A DNA stretch of 64,000 nucleotides from Aulostomus chinensis (lineage: Eukaryota > Chordata > Actinopteri > Syngnathiformes > Aulostomidae): contig JBBMOA010000002.1 of NCBI GenBank assembly GCA_037954235.1, positions 17,548,009 to 17,612,008 of the forward strand. Reading direction: 5' to 3'. A program made the translations under genes and the position numbers. The notes below the pieces were generated by a model. That model was not told the origin of the DNA, did not search any database, and saw nothing but the letters and a program-made list of their open reading frames with translations. Shown in pieces: positions 1-11,176 of this stretch (position 1 is its first letter; each line of letters opens with the position of its first letter).

Positions 1-1419
1 ATACTTGCAAATGAATGAAAAAAACACAGTTTTTAAGGTTCTCAAGTGTTGCCTGCAGATGGGTTTTCCCACCTATTTTAGCAAAAGTTCAAACTTATTT
101 CTATCTGACAAGTTTGTTCGCTCCACCAAAAAAAAGAAAAAGAAAAAAGTCTCATGTGACAAATGTTTCACTCCACTCCGGAGAAGTGGAACGATCACTG
201 CTGCCGGAACAGCCAATAGAGTGTGAGGTTGAAATAGAGGTAGAATCAAAGTGCAAGGCCATGATCACTTGTTGTACACCACAGGTTCTTTTTTGGGGTA
301 AAGTAAGGACACACAAGCACAAGTTTAATTTCATCGAATTTGTGAAATACAGCTCTGCAGGTTCACATGACAGAAATCTGCTGCTGACATCAAATCAAAG
401 TGCATTGCTCTTTTCTGACAAGCTGTTATTGACTTCACATTCCAGCTGACTATTAAATACAAATAACTCAAACCTGCCATTAACCACAACTGAGTTTCTA
501 GAGAGAACAATTGAAGTCACAATAATTGCCAAGTAGCATACGTGCACCTAGAAATACAGACTACAAGATGATGATAACATCTCAAAAGAGAACATATAAC
601 ATTCCACATTTACCTGCTGTTAATCTCTCCAGATCTCAACCCTACTGAACAATGGTGGGTCTCTACCACCATAATCAGGATGCATTCAAGTAACTACTCA
701 GAAAAAAAAGCAGTTGATGAAAGAGACTTGGGAAAAACTCAACAAGCTGGTGCTTTGCTGGTGAACAATTTATTGCAGCTGTTTTGGCATTTGAGGTCAT
801 GAACAGCGGCATCCTAAAGAAAGCAACAGCCAGACTGGGCTTTGCTTGTGACGTGGAAGTTTTTAAAAGAATCAGTCTCTTTACTTGCTTACTGTGTCAG
901 TTATTTAATGTATTTTTGGCCATTTTTAGCTGGAATAAAAATGGAGCTGTTGAAGGCGGTCAGAAGAACTCTTTTAGCAGCTCTGCACCAGGCTGCAGGA
1001 GGTTCTCCTCTATGGCTTTTGAAATATTAATATCCCTGTCAAGGGCCATTACTCTCTACCAGTCTCAGAGCACACTCTCTCTGGCTCCATCACTCCTGCT
1101 GTGCCCTGGCTGGGGTCTACACTGAAATACAGTCTCATATTGCAGTTAAAACCAGCCATTAGCATAGATGATACATTAGTGTTAGCATGATCTCCTCACT
1201 TCTTCCTCCATAGCAGGCACATTTGGGTCTGGGACACTTGACACGACGGTTCAGTTGTTGTGTTCACACGGGACTCTGACAGAAGGAACTTGACTACAAC
1301 TTCCAGGTGTTCACTCTATAATCTGCCTGGAACTAACTCCTTTTGAATGGTAAACAGTAAGTGAGTGTATCCATAGTGCCTCTATATTAGCAGGACTCAC
1401 AATAATTCATTCACTCGCG
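1..1419. other. Intergenic, no gene recognised
   Basis: A 144-codon plus frame at 15-449 has a Lys/Arg run created by an A-rich stretch and no recognisable domain. At 626-659 a translation SPDLNPTEQWW resembles a Tc1/mariner transposase fragment. Nothing else is supported. Confidence 0.5.

Positions 1420-1501
<82 letters not shown>
1420..1501. repeat. (TC)n-(AC)n microsatellite
   Basis: About 16 bp of TC followed by about 65 bp of uninterrupted AC. Confidence 0.95.
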
Positions 1502-1503
<2 letters not shown>

Positions 1504-1996
1504 TGATGGAGGCTGTGAACTTACAATGAGAAATAAGGGATTGTCTGGGGGAAGCAACAATTGAACCAGCAACCCTTTGGGTACTCTGCTTCGTCATTGC
1601 ACCCTCAAATATGAATGTTGCGTGATTGTAATCTATCAAATAACTGGAATAATTCTGCTCTATTTCAAAGTGAACATACCAGTTATTAGCTTAAGTATCC
1701 TAATACACAATATTTCAGTATACCATTTTTGATGTATTCTGTAACTGTGACAATATCAGACATATTTAGATTATGCATGTTAGTGAATATCATTGTCACC
1801 ATTACTGAGTAAAGATGATACTGAATGTTGTCCCCAAGGACCCAAAATGCAGACTGCAGCCAAAGGGAGTGTAACAGAGGTATTTGGACAAAAAAAGGCA
1901 AACACAACACAAGGGTCCAAAGCCCAAAGGAAGGAAAAACACAAAGCAGCAACTATAAGGGTCAACAGGCCTGAAACAGAGACAATGACAACAAAC

Positions 1997-2355
1997 CATC
2001 CATTTTCTACCTCTTGTCCTATTAAGAGGCTGGAGCCTATCCCAGCAGCCTTCAGGTGAGAGGGCGGGGTTCACCCTGGACAGGTCACCAGTCCATCACA
2101 GGACCAACACATAGAGACAGACAACCATTCACACTCACAGTCACACCTACAGTCAATTTAGAGTATCAATCAGCCTCGTCCCCTCTTGATGTCTTTGGAC
2201 TGTGGGAGGAAGCTGGAGTACCAGAGAGAACCCACACAGGAACAGGGAGAACATGGAGACTCACACAGAAAGATCCTGTGCTGGAGCTGGGATTCGAACC
2301 TGGAACCTTCTTGCTGTGAGGCGACAGTGCTAACCACTGCACCACCGTGCAGCCC
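1997..2355 (-). mobile_element. tRNA-headed SINE copy (family A)
   Basis: Full-length reverse-oriented copy of the repeat also found near 6.3, 11.6 and 14.9 kb. On the minus strand it has a GTGGTGCAGTGG box-A-like head, a degenerate box B, a conserved middle (CCTCCCACAGTCCAAAGACAT) and a CCTGTCCAGGGTGAACCCCG segment. Peptide-like open frames here are repeat artefacts. Confidence 0.8.
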
Positions 2356-3464
2356 TGACAATGAACCAACAAGAGAAAATGGGAACACAGATGTTAAATA
2401 CACAAGGAAATGAGATACAGATGTCGCATACATACACAACATAAACAGGTGAGACACATGAGGTAATCACAGCAGGGAGCACACAGGAAGACAAGACACT
2501 AACCACAACATAAAACAAGAAATCAAGACATGGACCGTGTGACAAATGTATTCTAAGGTATTTTGATTCATTCACTCGGACACACAGCTATGAGAACTGG
2601 AGGTGGAAATAACACAATCAATGAGATATTCTAAGCTGAACTGATAAAGGAAGAACATTGTGTACTCAGCTGCCAGGTTATATATTCTGTCCTTAAGTGT
2701 CACTGTGAAACTGAAGCTTCAGAGCTACACCAGCCACACTTGTATTTACTTTGCAAAGCAATAATACCAAAGTCAAATTGACCTATATCACCTGTATTAA
2801 ACATTTTCCACTGCATGCAAAAGTAAAATTGACACAGTGTTTTGTTAGAGGTAAATAGGCTTTATTTGTAGATGATATGCTTGCTTGGACATGAATAGGA
2901 TTTTACTTCCCTCCAGATATTTTAATAGCTTCTAACAAATGATTAGAAAACAGTAAAATTGTCTGATTTGGTCTGTGTGTGTGTCCTCCATGTGTAAAGT
3001 ATTCATCAGACTCTTTGAATCACCTTCATTATCAGTGCTCACGTTAGCCAAGTTGAGATTTCCAGGCAGTGTTGTGAAATACAATGTAGAAGAACACACA
3101 GACTTTTTGTCTGTTGTGTTCTTGCTCTTCAGTCATTAAGTGCACCAAGAAAGACAGTCGTCCACTTTTGGTAAAAGGAAAAGAAAGGAATCCATTTTTT
3201 CAGTTGCCTAGCAACCTTATCGTGAAAAGTCCAGAATGTTTAGCCTGACGGAAACGCCTCTGCAGCTCAGGTTTGCAGGTATTAGCTTCACACTCACTGT
3301 TTCTGCGGAGGAATGATTAAATTTCCTCTCAATTAACATGATATTGACTCTTAATATTTGTTACAGTTGCCCAAAAGAAAGAAAGACCAGGCTGAGAAAT
3401 CGGTTCAAGTTTATTTATAAAGCACATTTGAAAACAACAAAGTTAACCGAAAAGTTGCTCCATG

Positions 3465-3469
<5 letters not shown>
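2356..3469. other. Intergenic, nothing recognised
   Basis: AT-rich unique sequence without long open frames or conserved motifs. Confidence 0.5.

Positions 3470-3551
<82 letters not shown>
3470..3551. repeat. (AC)n microsatellite
   Basis: Uninterrupted CA dinucleotides over about 80 bp. Confidence 0.95.
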
Positions 3552-3555
<4 letters not shown>

Positions 3556-6147
3556 AACATCAGAAGGTCACACCAAAAAGCAGAAGAGTCTAATGTTAAT
3601 TGTTTTTAAGTAACAATACAATCCCTTAGTTACATCAATAACCAAGTAAAGGAACAGCTGGGAAATGTAAAACACACAGAAGTGTGGACAATAATACCTT
3701 AGAGAAAACAGGCAGTACAGGTGCAAAGCAAAAAAACCATAATTGAACACAACAATGACATGTCATATTCAGAGAAAATAGACAAGAGAACAATAACGTT
3801 CAACAGTCCTGTTCTAAATGAAAAGAATTTGCATTTAAACCCCAACCATGATTTTTCTCAATCCCTAGCCATGCTGATCCACAAGCTCATCAGACCATAA
3901 ACTTATCCTTAAAATGAAATGTAACAATTTCAGGGGATGCCATGATTTTTCAGTTTTTGTCAACTTTCACAGTTCCTGTCACTAAAATGGTCACCATTAA
4001 CCAGAAGGAAGACTACATTTCCCATGTGTGTCACCATCTGTGCCATGCTGTAGAGATAGAGCCAGCTGGCCAGAGGGGATGAACACAATGTATAATTTGC
4101 AGTGTCCATAGCAACGTCCTAACCATAATCAGTAACTAATATGACAATAGTGAAATGTGTCACACCGCTTATGCACCGAGTTCTGAATTTTCATTTTGTC
4201 TTACTAAAAGATTCACATGAGCATTTAATTTTTTTACATGGGTTTGTTAAATACTCCTGTATCAAGTCCTCTTGTGTCATGTGTGGACGGACCAAACTGC
4301 TGCTGTTTCTCCTCTGCACGGGTTTGGCGCCTATCATGGAACAATCTCCAAGGATGATGGAGTTGACGGGACCTAAATGACACGTGTTCTCTTGCATCGC
4401 ATACGTGCGTGCGTGCGTGCGTGTGTGTGGGGGGTTCTTTAGGTCTTCTTCAGCTTTTAACAAAATGATACACTTACAGAATCTGCCAGAAGTTCCAAAT
4501 ATTCACACATTTTCTGAATTTTGACCCTGTAAGTATGCCAGTTTTGAAACAGGGAAAGGCGAGACAGAAATGGTTATTTTCCTCTGGGAGTAAACGGGGG
4601 AGGGATCCTAGAATTTGCCCTAAGTGTATTATAGACTTATCAGGGAGATATTACTCCAAGTTTAATGAGTAGGACTTAAAAACTCTGAAAGCCAGCAACA
4701 TCTTCAGCTTGAATAAAATTAAAGTGGAAAAGATAAAAGCACATTTCATAATCCATGTTTAACTTGCAGAAGTGACACGAGCAGCGCCTTCACCTGTCTG
4801 ACCAATGACAAGTGATTCTGCAGTGATGCTACGTGACCTTTGTGTTTTGAAGAGGAATTTTGTGAGGAGACGGCATATCTGGACTGTGGTGGTCTTGCTG
4901 GTGTCATAATGGATGTAATAACAGGAAGCTTACAGTGCGTACAGCATTTCTAACAGCATCCTCTCATGAGTTGTCATGTTTCCATGCAGCAGCAAAGCAG
5001 AAAAGGTCACTAGAGGTCCACTCCTTCCACCTCAACAACAACAGTTCCCTAAGACTGATGCAGGTCTTCAGAGCTGAGGCTTTTTCACACATACAATTTT
5101 CTAGGAGACTTTTCAGTTTTTGACAGACTCATCCCCTCTGCTGTACAGGAGGTTACCTCTGAGATGAAGGATTTGGAGGCAACAAAACCAAAAGATGATT
5201 TTTTTTGCCTTTTCCATTGTTTCCCTGGCACATCTTTTATGGGTTATCCCAGTCCGGTCGATAAGTTTGAAATAGTCCTGACTGGATAGTCCATTGATTT
5301 AGAAGTCATTTCATTCCCCACAGGAGAGTGGATTCACTCTCTTAGGGGAAGTAGATGTTTTGTTCTAGCTGAGAGAAGATAATTGCTGATAAATGCGAGA
5401 AATCCAGAATGTGGCCCAACAACTGTTTTTAATTATTTTGGAAGATATCTGTTGAAGCAACATGTCTGGCCTCAGAATGTCAAGTCAAAGACATCAGGTT
5501 ACCAGGACAAGCCCAACCAATGATGAAGAGGAGTGTACCGCACATGAATATCTTTGGTGGGTCTGCCCTTCACCCTTTCAGAGGCATGCTGGGTAAACAA
5601 GGCCACCCGGTGGCCAGAGGTGCCATTAATACCGTTAACATTGATGAGAGATACAGGAAACACTGAAGAGAACATGTGTTGCTCGGTGCTAGAGCAGAGT
5701 ACTGCTGTGGGTCCCATGTTTGTAACACAGCAGTTTATCTTCAGGCAAGCTTTTAACACATACCTGAGGAAATCTTCTCACGAGGGCTCTCTTTAGAATA
5801 ATCCAGCACTGACATTCCATGATGCCTGTTGAAAAGATCTTTTCGAACAGTTCCTGAAGAGACAGAGCTCAACCCTGACCTGAGCTGAAGGCTAATTAGC
5901 CAAAAACACTGAGTGAGAGCATGACGTGAATTAACACACTTACAGGGACACAAACCAGACTGAATACACACCAGCTTTAATACACTGTGAAGATTCACCA
6001 TTTTTAACAGGGTCTGCCTCTTTTAATCCAACCAATTAATAGTGACGGCAGCTTCACCCTTCAGCCTCCTTCCCCTCAGCAGAGTCAGACGCCTGATATA
6101 TATGAGGTGTGAAGAGGCTTCTCACATTGCCCAGTTTCCCACACTGG
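3552..6147. other. Intergenic, nothing recognised apart from a GTGC tract
   Basis: No exon with family resemblance was found on either strand. The longest frames (for example 5499-5759 minus) have no recognisable domain. Confidence 0.5.
4404..4429. repeat. (GTGC)n/(GT)n tract
   Basis: Alternating purine-pyrimidine GTGC units followed by GT; could adopt Z-DNA. Confidence 0.7.
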
Positions 6148-6178
6148 GTGTGTGTGCGCGCGCACGTGTGTGTGTGTG
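6148..6178. repeat. (GT)n-(GC)n-(GT)n alternating tract
   Basis: About 30 bp of alternating purine-pyrimidine including GCGCGCGCACGT; a strong Z-DNA-type sequence. Confidence 0.7.
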
Positions 6179-6302
6179 CCCTTGAACTTGATACACACTT
6201 GTTCTATTTGGTTATCAGCTAGAAAAGTGACCAAAATGCATGAAGAGCAAGAGGGGCTATGAGCCACAAAACATAAAATTACTTCTTGAATTTTCATTTT
6301 TT

Positions 6303-6681
6303 TGGCTGCACGGTGGTGCAGTGGTCATCACTGTCACCTCACAGCAAGAAGGTTCCGGGTTCGAGTCCCAGATCCACAGGATCTTTCTGTGTCTGCATGT
6401 TCTCCCTGTTCCTGTGTGGGTTCTCTCTGGTACTCCAGCTTCCTCCCACAGTCCAAAGACATCAAGAGAGGACGAGGCTGATTGATACTCTAAATTGACT
6501 GTAGGTGTGACTGTGAGTGTGAATGGTTGTCTGTCTCTATGTGTTGGTCCTGTGATGGACTGGTGACCTGTCCAGGGTGAACCCTGCCTCTCACCTGAAG
6601 GCTGCTGGGATAGGCTCCAGCCCCCCCCCCCCCCCCCCCACGACCCTTAACAGGAATAAGTAGAAGAAAATGAATGGATGG
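6303..6681 (+). mobile_element. tRNA-headed SINE copy (family A)
   Basis: Plus-oriented copy with box A-like TGGTGCAGTGG near the start and box B GGTTCGAGTCC at 6358-6368. It has a long C run near 6620-6639 and a terminal ATGGATGG tail. Confidence 0.8.
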
Positions 6682-7207
6682 AATTTTATTTTATATTTCA
6701 GAATGAATTTATTCCTAACACAATGGCAGATGCCTCAATGTTGTTACTTTTATCTGCCTCAGTGAATTGAACTCACTTTTCAGAGCTCCTTCTGCAGGCA
6801 GCGGCTCACTCTGACTGGAATAATGAGTGAGGACACAGAGAGGAGCGACAGGAATTCTCAGGGCTGCATGAGTTGTAATATGAAGGTTGAGTGTTTTTCA
6901 AAATACTGTACAACAGTGTAGCAGGGTCTAAAAATATTTCATTCAAGACCAATAAATGTGTAAATAAATAAATGTTAAAAGGTTACGATGATTAAAAAAC
7001 AGGTTCCTTAAAAGAGTCAAATACACTTAAATGATAAAAATCATTATGAGTTGATTGATTCATCTTTGTCATATTGTTTTGTGTAATTCACGTCATTGGA
7101 AAAGTTTAGTTGATATGCACACAGAAAGAATGTATAGCCTTACAGGGTATAAGGTTGAATATATTGGGTTTTATTCAATCAAGCTGGTTGTTGGTTCATT
7201 TAATGGC
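6682..7207. other. Intergenic between SINE and Gypsy-like element
   Basis: AT-rich, with AATAAATAAATAAATG near 6960-6973. No gene seen. Confidence 0.5.
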
Positions 7208-7247
7208 CAGTAGGAGGTGTAACGAGGCGGGATGTAGAGGAGACCCC
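7208..7247 (+). repeat. 40-bp direct repeat, copy 1
   Basis: Identical to 9219-9258. Purine-rich and ends GTAGAGGAGACCCC. Interpreted as a polypurine-tract segment of the Gypsy-like element. Confidence 0.85.
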
Positions 7248-7630
7248 TGTTACAACCCGGCTCCTAACCACAAACACAGAGTTACGCAGGAGTTATCGGG
7301 AAGCGCTTCATTTATTTTACAAAAAATAGAAAGATGAAAAACTCTGAAGACAATGTCATAGCTGCCAGAGCAGAGATGCAGCCACACGATGAAGTGTCAG
7401 CGTAGGTCTGAGGTGCGAGTGAGGGGGAGAGAGCCTCGTAAGGGGCGGGTTTAAAGGCTGTGTGCTTCACCGGGCCCAGGTGCAGCACATCCCCTGATGA
7501 GAACCCAGTCCAGTCCTGTAAGCAAACAAAGAGACAGCACAGGAAAGAACCCAACTCACCCTAGTGGTGGGGAAGGGTCGGAATAAATTGGAGGCACCGC
7601 TGGGATATTGTTGTTGAAAGCTCACAAAAC

Positions 7631-8817
7631 ATGGAAAGTAGCGGTTCTGCACAGCTAGAGTTGATGAACTGGTGCAGAGGTGATTGGTAGAGGCAGAGGT
7701 AATTGACCCCTCAAAACTTCCACTGCAAATACCCGCCCCCAGAGGAGGCGATAACTGGAGGACAGTGATAGCTCACTCAGAGGATCATTCAGATGGTTTC
7801 ACAGAGAAATTGGCCAAATTTCTCCAGGATGAAGGTAAAACAATTGATGATATCCAGAGGTTGAGTGCTCCCAGCCCATCATGGACCAACAGTCCAGGGT
7901 CCATTATCCGTGCAGTTGGTGATGTAATACACAGAACCCCTAAACCGACAGAAAGTAACACCTACCAGCGACTAAGGACCTTCTCTGGGGTTAGCCCCAC
8001 TCCACAAGGAGAGGAGAGTCTAGATAGCTGGCTAGAACAGGCCAAACTCATGATCGTAGAGTGTGAATGCTCAGACAGGGAAAAAAGGAGAAGAATACTT
8101 GAGAGTCTCAAAGGCCCAGCTTTAGAGATTATCCAAGCAGTCCGCATGCTCAATCCTGAAACCAGCCATATGGAGTACATCACAGCAATAGAGAGCACTT
8201 TTGGAACCTCCGAGTCAGCAGAAGACCTGTACCTTTCTTTCAGATCCCTTTATCAGAAGCCTGGTGAATGCTTGTCAGAGTTCCTGCGCCGACTAGAGAG
8301 ATTGCTCAGTAACGTAGTGTAGAGAGGAGGTCTTCCAGTGGATGCTATCGATAAAGCGAGACTTGAACAGCTAATTAAAGGCGCCACTGAGTCTGACCTC
8401 ATGTTTCTGCAGTTGAACTTAAGAGATCGGCGGGACAAACCCCCAAGCTTCTTGAGCTTATTAAAGGAGATTCGTAAAGAAGAACAACTTGAAGTGATTA
8501 GACAGAGTCACAAAAAGCCTACACACCGCCAGACTGTGCATACAGTGCAGGTAGGAAAAGAAACTGAGTCAGATATGTGTGCTGATCTCAAAGCCGAGGT
8601 TCAAGAACTGAAAGCAAAGTTGAACGAGTAGCTTAAGAAGCCGTCTCAGTCATCCAGTGATGACCATGTTGCAAAAGGGTCCAAGGAGAAACAGAAAGCT
8701 AACAAGGAGACAAACAGTGAAATACAGTTATTCAGAAAAGAGGTAAAAACCCTGCAACAGCAAATAAGTGTAATGTCAGTGAAACCCCAATTCAACTCAA
8801 GAGACAAAACTGAGTAG
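7631..8817 (+). pseudogene. Broken Ty3/Gypsy gag with PNMA-like capsid region
   Basis: Degraded retrotransposon gag. An ATG at 7631 opens a frame that includes NWCRG, as at the start of PNMA proteins, but it terminates after about 19 codons. The conserved body continues in another frame from about 7684. The capsid part is recognisable by PNMA-type motifs such as WLEQAKLMIV, DREKRRRILESLKGPA and NPETSHMEYITAIESTFG. In-frame TAG codons at 8320-8322, 8629-8631 and 8815-8817 interrupt it. With a frameshift and three stops it cannot encode an intact Gag. PNMA family genes derive from Gypsy gags, so this is a relative of the ancestral mobile form rather than a host PNMA gene. Confidence 0.75.
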
Positions 8818-8829
8818 TTGTCTGTCAAG

Positions 8830-9258
8830 TTATCTGGAAGCTCATTCGCCTGACTGTCCTGAATCAGAGTTTGCGAATGTACATGGATGTCAATCCTCTG
8901 ATGTGGATGAAATCAGGAGAGTCATTTCAGCTCCTCGTCATCAGCCTGGTAATCCATCACAATCTGAAGGTGAAAGTTCTGAGCTGTCTGAAAATGAGCC
9001 AGAACCAGAACCACTATTGGAGGAACCAGCAAATGATGTTGCCTCTCATCAGTCAGAAAATGAGGAAGTGCAATCCAGTGACATTGCTAATGACACTGAT
9101 GTAGAGCCAGAGGCTTACACAAGTCGTAACCATACAATGAGAGATATGACAAAGATCAGAAAGTCACAGCGAGAGAAGAAGGCTGCTATTCATTTGACCT
9201 ATGATCAACCCGGACATTCAGTAGGAGGTGTAACGAGGCGGGATGTAGAGGAGACCCC
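8830..9258 (+). pseudogene. Remnant of Gypsy pol C-terminal tail
   Basis: An acidic, Ser/Glu-rich open stretch in a different frame from gag ends with a basic motif and HLTYDQPGH, which resembles the polyprotein end of vertebrate Gypsy elements. Protease, reverse transcriptase, RNase H and integrase domains are absent, so a large internal deletion joins gag to the pol tail near 8818-8830. Confidence 0.5.
9219..9258 (+). repeat. 40-bp direct repeat, copy 2
   Basis: Identical to 7208-7247, with starts 2011 bp apart. It overlaps the last codons of the pol-tail remnant. Confidence 0.85.
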
Positions 9259-10656
9259 CTATTGTGTAGAACAGGGTTCAGTCAGAGGTAAACAGACAAA
9301 CTATGAAGACAATGGAAATGTGGTCGCAGTGTATGGTGTGTATACGTGGAGGGATGCAGATGCAGAGTCTCATCAAGCTGTGTGAGACATCATATCACTT
9401 GCAGAAGGTAAAACTAACCTCTGTGTATCTTGTGTAATGTTAAGTTTTGATCCATGCTGTCATTAGCGGTAACTCTAAATGCGGTTAGCATATTAGCACT
9501 CTAGTACTACAGCAGCACATGTTATTCACTTGGTAGCCCATACTGTTGCATTGTGTGGTTAATATGTGTTAGCATGATGACGTGTGTAAAGCTCAACATG
9601 ACATGCTAAGCTAATAATTTTGTGTTAAGTCTAAGTGACGAAAAACTGGTGCTGTACACATCTATCAGACTGTGAACCAGGACGCCATCCTTGGACCCTT
9701 CTTGGATGATTAGATGTGCTTCGCGCCAAGGTTGCCTTCATGAACTGTGTGTGCCAGTACCGCCAGTATCCGCGCTTCTCCCTCCTCTCATCTTCTAGCC
9801 AGGTTTCCAACCATGGTTTCAGCCCCTTTTCCCCTTTACCCCCTGCCAAAACTTGTGAGTAACTAACTACTAACCAGTGCACTGTTTTGTTTTGTTTTTT
9901 TGCTTGTTTTATACAAGTGAAGCGGCCATTTGTTTTAGGTCTCCACGCTCCCAAGCAACGACTCAGGCCTGCAACGTTTTTTTTGGGGCCTACATCCATG
10001 ATGTAGTTATCACCTGGTTCATTCTCCAGGTGAGTGGGTTGCAGTCTTTCCACCTCACAGCACTTTGAATGTAATTTATTGGTCGATGAAAGAGGCAAAA
10101 CACACCATAAACATATTGAAAGATAAAAGTTTGTGTAAGAGCAATGCTATTCTTAATCTTTTTGACATAAATGTTTAAGTAGTGAAAACTTACAGTGTGA
10201 CAAGAATAGCACAATGAATTTCCTGCGTCGCCTCTCATCACCCAGCTAAATCTGCACAAGTGATTATACACGACTATCTAGAACACTCCTTGAACCCTTG
10301 AAAGCAACAAACCGTATTCATCCATACACTCAATCATCTGTTCTATTGATCTTTGCAGTCACCCTGCGTTCTGTGCTCACTGCACTGTTTGTTCCCTCTT
10401 CAACACTCTGTAGGATTACACAGGAACTAGCAGGGAACAACAGCTTTGTTAGCTCGGAAGTAGCCCCATGAACAAGGACAGGGCAGTCCGCTGGACAAAG
10501 AGCTTAAACCTTCAACCCGTCTTGTCACTCTGCCACTCAGGTTACGTAACTCTTAATTTCTTTGCTTGTACTGCACATTAGCAGCCATTTGTTGAGTGAC
10601 ATGGACATATGACAGCAATTTAGTCTTCAACCATGAGAGAGTTCAGTGTATCAGAG
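9259..10656. other. Intergenic between retroelement and sult5a1 3' end
   Basis: Non-coding. A 155-codon minus frame (9631-10098) has no recognisable domain. The first part might be further retroelement-derived sequence, but no second LTR could be aligned. Confidence 0.4.
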
Positions 10657-10667
10657 TTTATTTTATT
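10657..10667 (-). terminator. sult5a1: Overlapping polyadenylation signals of sult5a1
   Basis: Two overlapping AATAAA hexamers on the minus strand, 510-520 nt after the sult5a1 stop codon. Confidence 0.45.
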
Positions 10668-11176
10668 AACCTTTATCATATAAAAAAAAAGCAGAATACA
10701 AAAGAATTACTGACATACATTGAGGCAAGGCAGCAAAAGTACTGACAGATGTGTTTTACAAAGAACTCTGAACTGGAAATATTAAAAAAGACTGATTCAC
10801 TTATGTTTGGTGGTTCATTTTATCATGAGTTGATTTTTTTAATGAAAAAGCTTTTAAATTCCTTTCTTTTCATCTACATAAAAATCCGATACTGAAGTTC
10901 TCCATCAGTTCAGTTCTAAAAAGGGCAATAGAACTCACAATGAATCGTGAAATTGAAACCCAGTAATGAATTGACTACATCGACTTTCACAGTTGATGGG
11001 ACATTTATCGCAAAACAAGAATTCAGAAACAAAACCACCCGATCAATCCAAGAGGTCCTGCAACACAAAGCCAAAAAACGAAAATCAACAGTCCATATGG
11101 GACCCTGATAACTGGTTATACGCTTAAAAGTTGTACTACTACAATTAAATATCGCCCTCTTGTGATCCATGACGCA

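Larger units (their letters stand above)
7208..9258 (+). mobile_element. Internally deleted Gypsy-like LTR retroelement
   Basis: Contains gag and pol-tail remnants bounded by a perfect 40-bp direct repeat (7208-7247 and 9219-9258). Copy 1 ends AGACCCC and is followed directly by TGTTACAACC (7248), as expected for a polypurine tract next to an LTR start. Copy 2 lies just after the pol tail, where a polypurine tract belongs, but the sequence after it does not match 7248 onward. The LTR end and primer-binding site were not located. Confidence 0.6.

Noticed and set aside
15..449. 144-codon plus-strand frame as a gene
   Set aside because: Its basic run comes from an A-rich tract, it has no recognisable domain, and splice or conservation support is absent.
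2056..2457. Similar short proteins near 2.2, 6.4, 11.8 and 15.0 kb as a gene family
   Set aside because: All are translations of the same SINE in different copies and frames.
5499..5759. Possible processed pseudogene near 5.5 kb
   Set aside because: Neither strand gives a recognisable protein segment long enough to name a family.
9631..10098. 155-codon minus frame as a gene
   Set aside because: No recognisable domain and no splice or start support; it is adjacent to retroelement debris.
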